The notes under the pieces are model-generated. The model had not been told where the DNA came from, did not search any database, and saw only the letters and a program-made list of their open reading frames with translations. 64,000 bases of DNA from positions 186,001 through 250,000 of the forward strand of contig NW_002476534.1 in NCBI RefSeq assembly GCF_000189635.1, written 5' to 3'. Below, in pieces: positions 62,293 to 64,000 of the stretch. How positions within the stretch are numbered: position 1 is the stretch's first letter; each line of letters starts with the position of its first letter. The stretch comes from Tetrahymena thermophila SB210 (taxonomy: Eukaryota; Ciliophora; Oligohymenophorea; Hymenostomatida; Tetrahymenidae). The position numbers and the translations under genes were made by a program.

Positions 62293-63498
62293 ATGAAAAA
62301 CAATTATTAGACATAAACTATAAGTAATTTAAATAAATCAAATAATTTTGGGAATCAAGTAACATTTTAGTAAAGTGCTCTAGGAAACACTTCAATTAGT
62401 GGTGGTCCAGCTAAACTCTAAGAAAAAGGGATGAAGAGTAAAATTGAAAAGCTATCAGATCAAATTTAAGAATTAAGAAAGAATTTAAATAGCGAGGATT
62501 AACTTTTAGAAAATATGGACAAATTAAATTAAAAAAATCATACTGTTCTCTCTTCTTAGATAAATGCTTTGAGGAAGGCTTTTAATATGCTAGCTGATGT
62601 GGTCATGGAAGAAATAGAAACTGTAAAAGTCGATATGTTTTAGGAACTGCAAGATCAAAATATGGTTTTGGAAGATAGAGTTAAACAGCTAGAAAATAGA
62701 ATTGTTCAGACTGAGTAAGAATAAAATGATAAATTGAATTACTAGCAAGTAGAACAAATTGTCGAAATGAAATTCAGGAGTTACGAAAAAGAGTAACAAT
62801 AATAAACACAATATTTTGAATAGCTTGCTGTGCAGCTGAAAGATGAAAATAATCTTTTTTTAGAAAAGCTTAAAGTAATCATTAGTAATAATTCAAATAG
62901 GATTGATATATTAGCAAAAGAAAGACAAAATATGCAATAACAAATAAACGAATTAAAGGTTAACACAGTAGATTTTTAAGAAAAAGTAGCCTTGTAAGAA
63001 GATGTTAAATTTTAGTTGACAGAAAATAATAAAAAATTTATTGACTTTTAAAAGGAATTTGTTGCCTTTAAGAATGATTTGTAAAACGAATTACAAAGTA
63101 TTGTGTCAAAGCAAAGCGAGATATTTAGTCAAAAGTAAATGCAAAACCACCTTGAAAATGATAGAATATTTTAATAGTTAATAGAAAGAAATAAAGATAT
63201 CGAAATACAAATAGAAAAAAATGCCTTTGAGAATGAAAAATTGCAATCAGAAATGTAAGATGGGTTCAAAGAATTAGCTATGATATATAAAGATTCTGCT
63301 AAATAAATCATTAACGATTTTGAAAGATCAATTAAAGAAATTCATACTGACAATAAGTTTTGTTTGAAAAAGCTTAACCAGGTTGAGGATTTCTTAAACT
63401 AAACAAGAGATGAAGTATTTTAAATTATTAATTAGCAAGAAGTATCAGTTACCAAAAAATTTGATATCTTAACAAGATCTTTTATGAAAATAAAATGA
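62293..63498 (+). CDS. Coiled-coil protein (401 aa)
   Basis: A single uninterrupted frame of 402 codons from ATG 62293 to TGA 63496-63498. The N-terminus (MKNNYQTQTISNLNKSNNFG) is polar. From about residue 45 to the end the sequence is charged and heptad-like: KIEKLSDQIQELRKNLN, INALRKAFNMLADVVMEEIE, LEDRVKQLENRIVQ and so on. No enzymatic or membrane motif was seen. It is probably a cytoskeletal or ciliary coiled-coil protein, but this is inference; the family is not recognised. Gln is encoded by TAA, TAG and CAA throughout. Confidence 0.8.
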
Positions 63499-64000
63499 GT
63501 GTAAACAAACAATAAATATTAATTAAAATTACTATATTAAAATAATTGCTTAATTTCTTCTGTTCAGTTTTAAAAAAATATATTTATTAAAATATATTAA
63601 TTAATTTTGTGCTCATTATATAGATTAAGTAGATAATATAATTTTTTATAATCATCAATTAAATTAATCTTTTTTCATCTTTCAATTTATTCTTAAATTG
63701 GATAATAAAGATTGAAAAGCTAATATTCAAATAAAATTAGTTTAAGAATTCATTAAAATTATAATTAATATACTCATCATAGAAAACATAAATTCAAAAA
63801 CAATCATTTAATAATAATAATGTATCTATGTATTTACTCTTGGATACTGCCTTTTTCAAGGTTATACACTGATATTTTAGATATTATGGTAAAAGTTGTG
63901 TAAAAATTATGAGAGGGAGGAGAGAGAGACTCTTAGTTAATGAGAATCAATAATATAATTATTTGTTATTATTTTTAATTATAATTATTTTTTTATTAAA
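63499..64000. other. Downstream flank at window edge
   Basis: AT-rich DNA with a purine-rich tract (GAGAGGGAGGAGAGAGAG) at about 63911-63930. No gene was recognised. Confidence 0.5.

Noticed and set aside
1-64000. Telomere repeats, rRNA, tRNA genes, CRISPR arrays, transposases or virus-derived genes
   Set aside because: None could be recognised on either strand by eye; a short diverged tRNA or a decayed element could still be missed.

Overview
This is AT-rich nuclear DNA from a ciliate that reads TAA and TAG as glutamine and uses only TGA as stop. Conserved genes (RFC3, SPEF1, V-ATPase subunit H, NUF2, a SulP transporter) read correctly only under that code. Compact genes with AT-rich GT-AG introns, a few introns above 1 kb, and many genes on one molecule fit Tetrahymena or a close relative. 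Paramecium (introns of about 25 nt) and spirotrich nanochromosomes fit poorly. The species cannot be told from the sequence alone, nor strictly whether it is macronuclear or micronuclear. No GGGGTT telomere repeat, rRNA gene, tRNA gene, CRISPR array or recognisable transposon was seen.

Layout. Positions 580-5073 hold a small EF-hand protein (-), a NUF2-like kinetochore protein (+) and a small membrane protein (+). Positions 5825-12503 hold a giant glutamine-rich coiled-coil protein (+). Positions 12844-21423 hold two tandem paralogous EF-hand proteins (-), each with a conserved middle module that looks doublecortin-like or ubiquitin-like. Positions 22928-25966 hold a leucine-rich-repeat protein (-). 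SPEF1/CLAMP (+) follows at 27157-28394. Two tandem V-ATPase subunit H genes (-) occupy 29238-34208. A many-CCCH zinc-finger protein (+) spans 36813-41162, and a SulP/SLC26 anion transporter (-) spans 43397-45766. Positions 47219-50553 carry a doubtful small ORF, a complex-I-type 2Fe-2S ferredoxin (+), another tiny ORF and a twin CX9C protein (-). RFC3 (+) is at 51958-55074. An uncharacterised 134-residue protein (-) is at 57512-57916, and a coiled-coil protein (+) is at 62293-63498.

How the genes relate. These are ordinary housekeeping and cytoskeletal genes, not an operon. Microtubule themes recur (NUF2, SPEF1, coiled coils, possible DCX-like modules), as do mitochondrial themes (ferredoxin, CX9C protein), but neighbours need not act together. 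The most notable points are the two local tandem duplications (EF-hand pair, V-ATPase H pair), the wide cysteine spacing of the ferredoxin, a 383-bp-period duplication inside an RFC3 intron, and a 1.4 kb intron that splits a zinc-finger array. Splice sites were inferred by eye from GT-AG ends, frame and homology, so outer gene limits are firmer than some inner exon ends.
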